Below are positions 7,739-16,553 of a DNA stretch of 20,067 nucleotides, one piece after another (within the stretch, counting starts at the first letter, position 1; each line of letters begins with the position of its first letter). The notes under the pieces were generated by a model. That model was not told the origin of the DNA, searched no databases, and saw nothing but the letters and a program-made list of their open reading frames with translations. Source of the DNA: Lachnoclostridium sp. UBA3775 (GTDB taxonomy: Bacteria > Bacillota > Clostridia > Lachnospirales > Lachnospiraceae); contig DFFN01000086.1 of the NCBI GenBank assembly GCA_002369525.1, forward strand, positions 1-20,067, read 5' to 3'. Position numbers and translations under genes: made by a program.

Positions 7739-9874
7739 TTATTCCTCCTCCGGCACGATAAAGGTGTTGGAGGACGAAAGCTGTTCCTTACCCTGCCATA
7801 CAACTATCTCGGAGCCCGATGAAATGTCAACGTTCGGGACAAAGAGCTTTTTCTCCGAAACGTAGATGCTCTTCTGCTTTTTGCCGTTAACATACACAAA
7901 GGAATATACATTAAAGTTTTCGCCCTCGATGGTAAGATAATTTACATCCTTATCATCGGGATCGGTAATTATGTCCACATCATTGATCTTTACCGGTCTG
8001 TGACCGTAGACAAGGCTCGCGCTTTCATAAGGATCTTTTTCTCCCCAGCAGTACTGTTCGCCGTAAAGCATGTCATATTCAAGTACACGGAGTGACTCCC
8101 AGTAATCAGTTTCGCTGAACATTGCCTTATTCATGTGAAGCTTGCTGATGAGGCCGGAATTATAGCCCAGAAGCTGCATTACATAGGCAGAAAGCTCATT
8201 GGATTCAATGTCCTTTCTTACAGGCTTTCCGATATCGAAATTAGACCATATTGCATATTCCGTCTGGTAAAGATCGCCTTCCTTTAAATCCTCTTCCTCA
8301 AAATCGAAGCCGGGCAGATGGTCGCCGTAAAGCACAAGCACTGTGTTTTCCTTGCGTTTTTTAAGCTTCTCTATGAGGTTTGCGACAAATTTGTCCATCT
8401 CGCTTATCTGCTCGATATAGTAAGAAAAATTGGGATACGGTCCGTGTCCCTGAACTGACACAGTGAACACCAGATCCTGGCCGGGTGTTGAATTCAGGCA
8501 GTCTTCTATGTAGCCGATCAGCACCTCGTCCCTTGCCCATGAATTGATCGAGGTCATCCTTACATTTGTCATGAATTCCACCGAGGTGAAATTGTCTATA
8601 CCGAGATTCGGATATACCACGTTTCTGCCGTAGAAGTCGGCAACGTTGTTGTGTATCGCATGGGTGGCATAGCCGTAATCCTTAAGATTGTAGGCCACGC
8701 TTTCCGTAGTTTTCTTGGACATTACGGTACGGTAAGGAATCTCGCCGGGGCCGAAATCGTCCATGTTCATGCCGGTCAGCACCTCAAATTCGGTATTGGC
8801 CGTTCCCGCACCGATACAGGGAACTCCCAAAAGTCCCGAATGATAGTTCTTGTAAAGCATTGTCATGGTCGGGATCGGGTCCTCCTTAATGTCGACAAGC
8901 CTGTTAACGTTAAAGAAGGATTCAAGCTGGATGAAGATAATATTCGGTCTTTTATCCTCGGGGATCACGTTCACCTCAAACTCGCTTATGATCCTGTCTA
9001 TGCTTTTTGATGAATAATCCTCTGGCTTCGAAGGAGTTGCAACCCTCGGATCCTTAACATCCGGCTCGCTCACCGCCATGGTGGCATAGTCCGGCATGTC
9101 GATTACATCTATGATGTTTTCCACATTCTGCTGCGAATAGCTCTTAGGCTTCGAAATACCTGTATTGAATACCGAATTCATGAAGCAGTATGCCAGACCG
9201 TTGTCCTGGTAGGCGTTTCTTAAATTCACGAACCTGGTCTGTATGATGCCTATCTTCATTGAAACAATGACGAAGGCCAGAGCGGTTCCCGCCATCGTTA
9301 TTCCTCCGAGCACCCTTATGGGGCGTTTTATCCTGTCCTCCCTCACCGGCAGCCTTGAGAATGCCACAAAAAGCACCACTGCAAAGAGTACACCGAGAAG
9401 CAGAAGATATTTTTTCCATCCGGTAATGTAAATCCCGATTACCGAGAAAACCGTCGGCAGTACCTTGATATCGTTGGCAGTGAAGGGGGTAACCCTCGTT
9501 GAAATAACTACCGCGTCGATGATCCCGATAAGCACCCACGAAAACGTGACTATCGCAAACACCAGATACCTTCTTTTCAGGAAGAAACCTATCGAATAAG
9601 GTATCAGAACTATCATCCAGTTTACGACAAAAACCGCCGGATGCTTAAACATCCAGACAAACATTTTCACCAAAGACCTCTTGGAAAGTATCTCGATGAA
9701 TACGGTCGTAAAAAACGAGAGAAACAGTATCTGGAACATTTCCGAGTGGAAAATCCTGTACTTTTTCAGTTTTTCATATGACTTCTCAAACGGCCAGCAG
9801 ACAAAATCGGCCGCCTTGACAAACGGAAATGCAATTACCTTTCCGACCAAAGCCGCAATCTTTTTAAATTTCAT
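7739..9874 (-). CDS. LTA synthase family membrane sulfatase (phosphoglycerol transferase-like)
   Basis: This 711-residue protein has the LtaS layout. An N-terminal membrane region (about residues 45-215) has roughly five helices, and an external alkaline-phosphatase-fold sulfatase domain spans about 305-600. Expected metal-site residues are visible: Glu318 in IFIQLESFF, Thr358 in GAGTANTEFE (the position of the LtaS nucleophile), His477 in VQGHGPYP, and Asp518-His519 in LYGDHLPG. LtaS-type enzymes move glycerol phosphate from phosphatidylglycerol onto teichoic acid or other glycans. A C-terminal stretch of about 80 residues (LTIEGENF, IVVWQG, NTFIVP) looks like a small IPT/Ig-like beta domain, an addition to classical LtaS. 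I chose the ATG behind AGAGGAAGT; a GTG nine codons upstream overlaps the previous gene and has no site. Confidence 0.88.
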   Translation of the reverse strand: MKFKKIAALVGKVIAFPFVKAADFVCWPFEKSYEKLKKYRIFHSEMFQILFLSFFTTVFIEILSKRSLVKMFVWMFKHPAVFVVNWMIVLIPYSIGFFLKRRYLVFAIVTFSWVLIGIIDAVVISTRVTPFTANDIKVLPTVFSVIGIYITGWKKYLLLLGVLFAVVLFVAFSRLPVREDRIKRPIRVLGGITMAGTALAFVIVSMKIGIIQTRFVNLRNAYQDNGLAYCFMNSVFNTGISKPKSYSQQNVENIIDVIDMPDYATMAVSEPDVKDPRVATPSKPEDYSSKSIDRIISEFEVNVIPEDKRPNIIFIQLESFFNVNRLVDIKEDPIPTMTMLYKNYHSGLLGVPCIGAGTANTEFEVLTGMNMDDFGPGEIPYRTVMSKKTTESVAYNLKDYGYATHAIHNNVADFYGRNVVYPNLGIDNFTSVEFMTNVRMTSINSWARDEVLIGYIEDCLNSTPGQDLVFTVSVQGHGPYPNFSYYIEQISEMDKFVANLIEKLKKRKENTVLVLYGDHLPGFDFEEEDLKEGDLYQTEYAIWSNFDIGKPVRKDIESNELSAYVMQLLGYNSGLISKLHMNKAMFSETDYWESLRVLEYDMLYGEQYCWGEKDPYESASLVYGHRPVKINDVDIITDPDDKDVNYLTIEGENFNVYSFVYVNGKKQKSIYVSEKKLFVPNVDISSGSEIVVWQGKEQLSSSNTFIVPEEE

Positions 9875-9887
9875 TACTTCCTCTCTT

Positions 9888-10895
9888 TCAATAGCTGACA
9901 CTGTCCCATTTTTCAGTGTCTATGCTGATATCCGTTTTTTTATACCAGCCCTCATAAATACTTCTGAAATAATCTTCTCTTTCCTGATTGATTTTTTGCT
10001 GTACCGCCGTTTTGGTGGCATCTTCGTTTTTATAATTTACACACTTGAAAACATAATATGCATCCCTGCTTTCAAGCAGTGAGCTTGTTTCCCCAACGCT
10101 AAGCATCATCACGCTGTCTGCGATCTCGGCAGGAAGCTCGTCCTTCCCTGCCGTAAGCTCGATCTCCTCGCCCGCGCAGTAGGCTGTGGCAACGGCTCTG
10201 AAATCACCGTTCTTTGCCGCATTATAGGCGGACTCGGCATTTTTCTTGAGCTCTGCAAGATCGTTTTCATCAAGATATACCGGATTGTTGTCCTCGTCTG
10301 TCTTATATTTTTTAAAGCTCATGCACAGGAAATCGCCCTGTCTGCAGTTAGTCTCGTTCGCTCCTGAATCATGGTTAAGGGTTATCTTCGAATAGACCTT
10401 GTTTGCCAGAATGTTTTCACTGTAGATTTTTGTCAGAAGCTCTGTGTTCAGCTTATATTCATTGGCGGTGCTTTCGCTTATGCCCGCAAAGAAATCGGAT
10501 ACATAGGCACTTACATCGGCCATATCCTCGGTCGAAAGCGTCACATCGTATTCTCCCGCATGCTCGCAAACCACCTTTATATACTTGATCTTCTCAAGCA
10601 TATTGCTTTTCATAAGCTCCTTGTAGTTTTTATCGGTCCCCTCTGCCTTGTAATCCCAGACCTCCCTGCCGTATATCAGCTCGGTCTGGTTCTTTACCGA
10701 TGTAAGGTAAACCTTTGCCTCCTGTATGGTAAGGGTCCTGTTGCCGAAGGTGGCGATTATGTCCCTGTCATTTTCCTCGGCTCTGTTTTTTTCAACCATG
10801 TCCTTTATCCCGGTTTTACGATAGAGAAAAATGCCGGCGGTAAATCCGACGATGATTATCAGTATCGGGATCAGGATCTTAATGCTTTTTTTCAT
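9888..10895 (-). CDS. Membrane-anchored PrsA/SurA-like foldase
   Basis: A 335-residue protein with an N-terminal membrane anchor (residues 5-25) followed by an external region. It resembles the N-terminal helical part of PrsA/SurA chaperones: FGNRTLTIQEAKVYL, then long helices, then a region around 190-290 that may be a degenerate parvulin domain (FLCMSFKKYK, SVGETSSLLES, AYYVFKCVNY). There is no lipobox cysteine, unlike Bacillus PrsA. The expected job is folding exported proteins; isomerase activity is uncertain. Its ribosome binding site AGGAG lies inside the last codons of mfd, only three bases separate the two genes, and the LTA-synthase-like gene follows after 13 bases. Co-transcription with both is very likely. 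Confidence 0.75.
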   Translation of the reverse strand: MKKSIKILIPILIIIVGFTAGIFLYRKTGIKDMVEKNRAEENDRDIIATFGNRTLTIQEAKVYLTSVKNQTELIYGREVWDYKAEGTDKNYKELMKSNMLEKIKYIKVVCEHAGEYDVTLSTEDMADVSAYVSDFFAGISESTANEYKLNTELLTKIYSENILANKVYSKITLNHDSGANETNCRQGDFLCMSFKKYKTDEDNNPVYLDENDLAELKKNAESAYNAAKNGDFRAVATAYCAGEEIELTAGKDELPAEIADSVMMLSVGETSSLLESRDAYYVFKCVNYKNEDATKTAVQQKINQEREDYFRSIYEGWYKKTDISIDTEKWDSVSY

Positions 10896-10898
10896 CTG

Positions 10899-13800
10899 TT
10901 ACTCCTGCAGCAGCGACTGCATTTTCGTAAGTATAAAAATAATTCCTTTTATCAGCTTTTTCTTTTCGCCCGCGGCTATCTTAAACCTGAAGACCGGATT
11001 TGTTCCCGGCATCAGCCTGCAGCCGCCCCTGAAATACTGGATGAACTCGGCAAAACGCGCAACGTCAAGCTTTGCCTCGTTAAACATCACAAGCTCAAGA
11101 TTGCCTCCTCTCTGCTTAAGGTCTGTCACATATACCTTATTGGCAAGAGCGCGGATCAAAGAGGAATAAAGCAGGGTATTGACTTCCTCCGGCATATCTC
11201 CGTAGCGGTCCGTAAGCTCATCGGTAAGGTCCGAAAGGTCCTCCTCGTTTTCGATCTGGGCGATCTTTTTGTATATGTCAAGCCTCACCATCTCGTTGGA
11301 GATATAGGCAGCGGGGATGAAGGCGTCAACCTCCATGTCGACCGAGGTTTCAAAATCCTTTTCGGTTTCCTCTCCCTTAAGCTTTTTAACGGCATCGGCA
11401 AGCATCTTGCAGTAAAGATCGTAGCCGACTATGCTCATGTGCCCGCTCTGTCTCTCTCCGAGGAGATTTCCCGCACCTCTTATCTCAAGGTCGCGCATTG
11501 CGATCTTTACTCCGGCGCCCAGTTCTGTAAACTCCCTGATGGCAGCCAGCCTCTTTTCAGCCTCTTCCCTGAGTATCTTGTCCTTGCGGTACATAAGGAA
11601 GGCATAGGCAGTGCGGTTGCTGCGTCCGACACGCCCGCGAAGCTGGTAGAGCTGCGCAAGGCCGAAACGGTCCGCATCATCTATTATCATGGTATTGACA
11701 TTTGAAATGTCCATACCGGTCTCTATTATCGTGGTTGAGATCAGTACGTCGATCTCTCCGGCGATAAACGCTACCATTATTTTTTCAAGCTGGCGTTCCT
11801 GCATGCGGCCGTGAGCATATGCAACCACCGCATCCGGAAGCGCTGCCGAAAGCCTGGCGGCCACATCCTCTATTCCGGTTATCCTGTTGTGCACATAATA
11901 TACCTGTCCGCCTCTTGCAAGCTCACGGCTTATCGCCTCGCGTATGAGCTCGTCGTTGTGCTCGAGCACATAGGTCTGTATCGGCATACGGTCAACCGGC
12001 GGCTCGTCGAGCACCGACATGTCCCTGATGCCTACAAGGCTCATGTGCATGGTACGCGGTATCGGGGTCGCCGAAAGCGTCAGTACATCCACCGAGGTCT
12101 TAAGCTGCTTGATCTTTTCTTTATGGGTGACACCGAAACGCTGCTCCTCATCAACAATGAGAAGGCCGAGGTTTTTAAACACAACGTCCTTTGACAATAA
12201 TCTGTGGGTGCCGATAACAATATCAAGCTCCCCGCTTTTAAGCCTCTTAAGCGTCTCCGTCTGTTCCTTTTTCGTTCTGAAACGGCTCAGCATATCCACT
12301 GTTACCGGGAAATTCTGAAGCCTCTGCGTCAGCGTGTTGTAATGCTGCTGGGCAAGTATGGTGGTCGGAACAAGTATTGCCACCTGCTTGGAATCCTGCA
12401 CTGCCTTAAAGGCAGCTCGTATCGCGATCTCCGTCTTGCCGTAGCCGACATCGCCGCAGACAAGACGATCCATTATCCTGTCGCTTTCCATATCGGCCTT
12501 GGTCTCTTCTATCGCCCGAAGCTGGTCTGCAGTCTCCTCATAGGGGAAGAGCTCCTCGAACTCCGTCTGCCACACATTGTCCTTAGAAAAGGCAAAGCCC
12601 TTAAAGCTCTGGCGCTTTGCATAAAGCTCCACAAGCTCCTCGGCTATCTTGTTAATGTCAGCCTTTACCCTTGCCTTTGTATTCGTCCATTCCTTGGAAT
12701 TCAGGCTGGCAAGCTTGGGCTTTTTGTCCTCGTTGCCTCCCTCGGAATACTTCTGAAGCATGTCAAGGTTGGTTACGGGAATGTAAAGCTTTCCGTTTCC
12801 GGCATATTCAAGCTTAATATAGTCCTTTTTTACATGATCGGACTCTATCTCAAAAAGACCGCGGTATATCGCAAGCCCGTGGTTTTCGTGTATGACATAA
12901 TCACCGGGCTTAAGCTGGTTGAAATCAAGAAGCTTCCTTTTGTCCTTCGTGCGGTCGCTTCTTTTCAAGGTCTTCTTTGTCCCGAAAATATCGCTTTCGG
13001 AAATCACCGCAAACTTTATGAGAGGATATTCAAATCCTCCGGTAAGCTGACCGTAGATTATCATCACTTCTCCGGGCGCGGCATTTCTTGTTTTGTTTTC
13101 GGTGAAAAAGGCCGGAATGTCATAATCCGTCAGGTCCTTTGCAAGCCTTGCCCCTCTTGTTCTCGAGCCTGTGACTATTATGATCCTGTAGCCCAGCTTT
13201 TTATAGGAGGCCACATCCTTTGTCAGCAGATTAAAGTCAGAGCGGTAGGTATTGACCGGCTTAACCGTCAGGTCAAACCTTGCCTTCTCCCTTATCGGTG
13301 TCGAACCCGAAAGAGTCGAAAGAAGCACAAGCCTCTTTTTCTGCAGCGAAGCAAGCACTTCCCTGCTGCTTTTTACAGCCCTTATCTGGCTTGGCAGCAC
13401 ATAGCCTTTCTCAAGCCTGTGCTTCATGCTCTCCGAGTACTCCAGATCTACAGCCTCTCCATGTTCGATCACCCTTGCGGGCTCGTCCATGAAAAAGACT
13501 GTATCTTCCGGAAAGCAGTCGAAAAGGCATTCCGTCTGTTTTGTAAAGCTTAAAATGTAGCTGTCAAGGTTCACGGCATAAAAAGCGAAGCTTATGTTTT
13601 CCTCAAGCTCCTTAACCTGACGTACAAGTCTTGCCGCCTCCTCGGTTTTCATCTCGCTCCGAAGCTTATCCGACAGCTCCTTTGCTTCATTCTTCAGTTT
13701 TTTAATTCCGCCCTCGATCTCCTCTTTTGTAAAAAGGCTTTCCGAAGCCGGATAGACGCAAAAGCCGTCCACCTTTTCTATCGAACGCTGCGACACAGGG

Positions 13801-14417
13801 TCGAAGCTTCTTATCGTGTCTATATCATCCCCCCAGAGTTCAACTCTGAACGGGTTTTGCGCATTCATCGGGAATATATCGATAATTCCGCCCTGAATTG
13901 AGAATTCTCCCTCGTTTTCCGTCTTGGGAGTCCTTTCATAGCCCATGAATGCAAGCTGTTTTTCAAGCTTCTTTAAATCTATCTCGCTGCTTTCGTCAAT
14001 TTTAATCACAGCATCCTTAAAACGTTTAAAGGGAAGCCTCTCATCCATTCCGGCATCAATAGTGGTAATTACGGTGCCGCCCTTTCCCGAGATCAGCCTC
14101 TCTATGACCTTCATTCTTTCCCTGACAAGCTGCTTACCCTGAATGTCGGACTGATAAAAAATAAAATCCTTTGCCGGATAAAAAAGCACGTCCTCATCAA
14201 ACAGCCTGTAGTTCTCGGCCATCTTTCTTGCCTGCAGGTCATTATAAGTGATTATTACCCTGAAACTCACATTGTCGGAAAGAGCCTGTGCAAAATGCAG
14301 GCGCTGTAAGGGAGTTGCTCCTGTTATGCGAAGCGGAAGCATCCCTTTTTCAATGGCCTCAAGAGCCTGGGAATATTCCCTGTATTCACTTAATGGTTCC
14401 TTAAGACAGCTTAGCAT
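10899..14417 (-). CDS. mfd: Transcription-repair coupling factor Mfd
   Basis: A 1172-residue Mfd, normal length. It displaces RNA polymerase stalled at DNA lesions and recruits UvrA. Domains in order: UvrB-like region (about residues 20-340), the RNA polymerase interaction domain beginning LKPGDYVIHENHGLAIYRG (about 502), and the translocase with Walker A GDVGYGKTE (about 655), PTTILAQQH, DEEQ box (756-759), SATPIPRT and QLRGRVGRS. The C-terminal TRCF domain follows. I chose the ATG preceded by AGAGGAAAA. An ATG ten codons upstream falls inside the 3' arm of the terminator hairpin and has no site. mfd commonly lies close to pth in Firmicutes; here two unrelated genes lie between them. The PrsA-like gene begins three bases after its stop. 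Confidence 0.98.
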   Translation of the reverse strand: MLSCLKEPLSEYREYSQALEAIEKGMLPLRITGATPLQRLHFAQALSDNVSFRVIITYNDLQARKMAENYRLFDEDVLFYPAKDFIFYQSDIQGKQLVRERMKVIERLISGKGGTVITTIDAGMDERLPFKRFKDAVIKIDESSEIDLKKLEKQLAFMGYERTPKTENEGEFSIQGGIIDIFPMNAQNPFRVELWGDDIDTIRSFDPVSQRSIEKVDGFCVYPASESLFTKEEIEGGIKKLKNEAKELSDKLRSEMKTEEAARLVRQVKELEENISFAFYAVNLDSYILSFTKQTECLFDCFPEDTVFFMDEPARVIEHGEAVDLEYSESMKHRLEKGYVLPSQIRAVKSSREVLASLQKKRLVLLSTLSGSTPIREKARFDLTVKPVNTYRSDFNLLTKDVASYKKLGYRIIIVTGSRTRGARLAKDLTDYDIPAFFTENKTRNAAPGEVMIIYGQLTGGFEYPLIKFAVISESDIFGTKKTLKRSDRTKDKRKLLDFNQLKPGDYVIHENHGLAIYRGLFEIESDHVKKDYIKLEYAGNGKLYIPVTNLDMLQKYSEGGNEDKKPKLASLNSKEWTNTKARVKADINKIAEELVELYAKRQSFKGFAFSKDNVWQTEFEELFPYEETADQLRAIEETKADMESDRIMDRLVCGDVGYGKTEIAIRAAFKAVQDSKQVAILVPTTILAQQHYNTLTQRLQNFPVTVDMLSRFRTKKEQTETLKRLKSGELDIVIGTHRLLSKDVVFKNLGLLIVDEEQRFGVTHKEKIKQLKTSVDVLTLSATPIPRTMHMSLVGIRDMSVLDEPPVDRMPIQTYVLEHNDELIREAISRELARGGQVYYVHNRITGIEDVAARLSAALPDAVVAYAHGRMQERQLEKIMVAFIAGEIDVLISTTIIETGMDISNVNTMIIDDADRFGLAQLYQLRGRVGRSNRTAYAFLMYRKDKILREEAEKRLAAIREFTELGAGVKIAMRDLEIRGAGNLLGERQSGHMSIVGYDLYCKMLADAVKKLKGEETEKDFETSVDMEVDAFIPAAYISNEMVRLDIYKKIAQIENEEDLSDLTDELTDRYGDMPEEVNTLLYSSLIRALANKVYVTDLKQRGGNLELVMFNEAKLDVARFAEFIQYFRGGCRLMPGTNPVFRFKIAAGEKKKLIKGIIFILTKMQSLLQE

Positions 14418-14434
14418 TTTTCCTCTTTCCCAAT

Positions 14435-14475
14435 AAAAAAATGGCATAACCGGGCTCTGGCCACAGTTATGCCAT
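14435..14475 (-). terminator. Intrinsic terminator of the EAL gene, overlapping the mfd promoter start region
   Basis: On the minus strand the arms ATGGCATAAC and GTTATGCCAT pair perfectly and extend inward, with a U bulge and a GGC/GCC stem closed by a CAGA loop. Seven Ts follow at once. It lies 64 bases after the EAL stop codon. Its 5' arm starts directly after the -10 box of the mfd promoter, so a transcript beginning at mfd's own start would lack part of the stem. Confidence 0.85.
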
Positions 14476-14504
14476 ATTATAGCATAATTATAGTTTTAAT
14501 TCAA
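14476..14504 (-). promoter_or_regulatory. Predicted sigma-A promoter of mfd operon
   Basis: On the minus strand TTGAAT (14499-14504), a 17-base spacer and TATAAT (14476-14481) form a near-consensus promoter. TGC before TATAAT makes an extended -10. The expected start is around 14468-14470, inside the 5' arm of the adjoining hairpin and about 50 bases before the mfd ATG. It probably drives mfd and the four genes behind it. Confidence 0.75.
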
Positions 14505-14538
14505 GTATTGCACACAAAGGTAAAGGGAATCTTAAGGA

Positions 14539-16485
14539 TTAGCGGTATACAGGAGACTTTAATCTTTCGGTAAATTCATCATGCGGCAGAGGCCTGTCAT
14601 AAAGATAACCCTGGATGCAATAGCACTCCTGCTGCTTAAGGAATTCAGCCTGTTCCTTTTTCTCAACGCCTTCGCAGATTATCTCATGTCCGAGATCCTT
14701 TATCATGTGGATAACGTTGATCAGAAGCTTCTCATTTATCACGTTCCCGCAGCATATCCTGTCGATAAAGGTCTTGTCTATCTTAACCACATCCACATTG
14801 ATGTCCTTAAGCACCGAAAGCGAAGAATAGCCGGTACCGAAATCATCAAGGGACACGCTGATTCCCTCCCCGTTCATCCTTGAAACAAAATCGGTAAAAG
14901 CTTTAAGATTCTCATAACCGAAGGACTCTGTAAGTTCGACCTCGATATATTCCCTCGGAACATTATTGGATTCGATGACTTTGATTATCTTATCCGCAAA
15001 ATCACTGTTTTTCAGATGATGCTTGGAAAAGTTTGAGGATACCCTTATGGGCTTTAATCCGGCATCAAGCCATTCCTTAAGGTCCTTGCACATTCTGTCA
15101 AACACATAAAAATCCAGTTCTGTAATGCTGCCCTCATTTTCAAGCACCGGAATGAATTCAAAGGGAGGGACAAGCTCGCCGTCGTGTTTCCATCTGACAA
15201 GCGCCTCGGCGCCGATTATAGCGTTATTTTTACATTCCACCTTTGGCTGGTAGTAAACGATAAATTCATGATCCTCAAGAGCTTTCTTGAACTGCCTGAG
15301 TATGTTTCTTCTCCTGAACACTTTTTCAAGATGCTTTTTGTCAAAACGTACAATATCTCCCTCGGCACCTCTTTTCGCCTGATTAAGCGTCGTATATGCG
15401 CTGTCAAGGATATCGTCAAAACGGTCACCGTTGCTTATCGGATAGATTCCGCAGCGGTTGTCTATGTTGACCTTCTTCATGCCGATGGCTGTGGGTATTT
15501 CCGTCTCGGAATGCATCAGCTTCGGGATCAACTGCTCAAGATGGTCATTTTTGATAAAAAACAGGAAGTTGTCTCCTCCTATCCTTGCCATTCTTTCATT
15601 GCGTCTTAAAAGGCCGGACATGTCCGAAGCGTAGTTTATGAGCAGGACGTCGCCGCTTTTTGTTCCGTAGCGCTGATTGATTATCGAAAGCCCTTTTATG
15701 TTCGTGCAGACACAGCTGTAATCATTAAGCCTGCCTTTTGCACTCATTCTGCTTATGTCCCTTCCAACCTTTCCGATATTGAAAACATTGGTCATCGGAT
15801 CACGGTTTATTATATCGTGGGTCAGAAAAATACAGTGAACCAAGCCAAGGATTGAAATGACCATTATGGCGATTGTTATCATGATCTCTCCGAAACGGTA
15901 TTTGTCAAGATTATTGGCCATTACATCGTTGGATTTATTCGTATTGTCGGTTATCATCCTGTCGAGCTTTTCAACCTTGTCTATGATCCTGACTATCGCA
16001 GGATTCAGTTCTCCGTCAATAGCCTTAAGAATCTTAAGCTCATCCACGCCGTCACTGATTCCGAATATTTTTTCCGTTTCGGAAAAATATCCGTCAAGCA
16101 TTTCATGAAATTCATTATAAATCTTCTCATAGGGCATGTCACCGACATTTTTGCCGAGAGCATTGTCAAGTCTTTTTATCTCATTGCGGCACTCGATTAT
16201 GTCATTCTTCACCTGTGTGACGTCGACGCCTCTTTCATATTCATTGCCGTATTTATAGATCAGGCCCTGATGCTTGTAAACATAGCGGTTGATGTCCCCT
16301 ACGACTTCCTTGTTCATATAGTCCGCACTTATATTCTGCCTGTAATCGTTGCGGATTTCCTTCACGCTGGAATCTATGAGGAACATGCCGATGAAAGACA
16401 GAATTATTATGAAAGCCGAGATAACTACCACTCTTCTCGGTAATCTGGCTCTCTCGCTGCTTTTTTTTCGTCCGTCGCTTCCCAT
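14539..16485 (-). CDS. Membrane GGDEF-EAL protein, likely c-di-GMP phosphodiesterase
   Basis: A 648-residue protein. A first membrane helix (about residues 18-38) and a second (about 198-222) enclose an external helical sensor of some 160 residues. A GGDEF domain (about 225-385) follows, then an EAL domain (about 395-640). The synthase signature reads RIGGDNF (303-307), with Asn for the Glu, so cyclase activity is doubtful; such domains often bind GTP to regulate the partner. The EAL domain keeps EALVRW (from 427), VELTES, SLDDFGTGYSS, KIDKTFI and CEGVEKKEQ, so c-di-GMP hydrolysis to pGpG is expected. I chose the ATG with GAGGGG upstream; an in-frame TTG six codons earlier overlaps that site. 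It has its own promoter and a terminator at each end. The ligand of the sensor is unknown. Confidence 0.92.
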   Translation of the reverse strand: MGSDGRKKSSERARLPRRVVVISAFIIILSFIGMFLIDSSVKEIRNDYRQNISADYMNKEVVGDINRYVYKHQGLIYKYGNEYERGVDVTQVKNDIIECRNEIKRLDNALGKNVGDMPYEKIYNEFHEMLDGYFSETEKIFGISDGVDELKILKAIDGELNPAIVRIIDKVEKLDRMITDNTNKSNDVMANNLDKYRFGEIMITIAIMVISILGLVHCIFLTHDIINRDPMTNVFNIGKVGRDISRMSAKGRLNDYSCVCTNIKGLSIINQRYGTKSGDVLLINYASDMSGLLRRNERMARIGGDNFLFFIKNDHLEQLIPKLMHSETEIPTAIGMKKVNIDNRCGIYPISNGDRFDDILDSAYTTLNQAKRGAEGDIVRFDKKHLEKVFRRRNILRQFKKALEDHEFIVYYQPKVECKNNAIIGAEALVRWKHDGELVPPFEFIPVLENEGSITELDFYVFDRMCKDLKEWLDAGLKPIRVSSNFSKHHLKNSDFADKIIKVIESNNVPREYIEVELTESFGYENLKAFTDFVSRMNGEGISVSLDDFGTGYSSLSVLKDINVDVVKIDKTFIDRICCGNVINEKLLINVIHMIKDLGHEIICEGVEKKEQAEFLKQQECYCIQGYLYDRPLPHDEFTERLKSPVYR

Positions 16486-16510
16486 TAAGACCATCCCCCT
16501 CAAATGCCGT

Positions 16511-16552
16511 AAAAATGGCGCACCCGCACAGATTACTGCACAGTCACGCCAT
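16511..16552 (-). terminator. Intrinsic terminator of the 940-residue gene, overlapping the EAL promoter start region
   Basis: On the minus strand a stem of about 15 pairs (GGCGTG, one A-G mismatch, CTGTGCAG) closes on a TAAT loop and is followed by five Ts. Several pairs are G-U. It lies 74 bases after the stop of the large gene. The 5' arm begins next to the -10 box of the EAL promoter, as in the element at 14435-14475, and shares GGC(A/G)T(A/G)ACTGTG with it. Confidence 0.8.
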
Positions 16553-16553
16553 T

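Noticed and set aside
7735..7803. N-terminal extension of the small membrane protein
   Set aside because: It overlaps the end of the LTA-synthase-like gene, while the internal ATG has GGAGGAGG and starts a typical membrane helix.
10371..13553. Plus-strand open frames of 444 and 449 codons opposite mfd
   Set aside because: Shadows of mfd and the PrsA-like gene; cysteine- and histidine-rich translations without family features.
14418..14447. Upstream ATG for mfd
   Set aside because: It falls in the terminator hairpin and lacks a ribosome binding site; the ATG at 14417 follows AGAGG at proper spacing.
16511..16552. Hairpin as a c-di-GMP riboswitch controlling the EAL gene
   Set aside because: It is a single stem of about 40 bases with none of the conserved GEMM junction sequence; a terminator explains it better.
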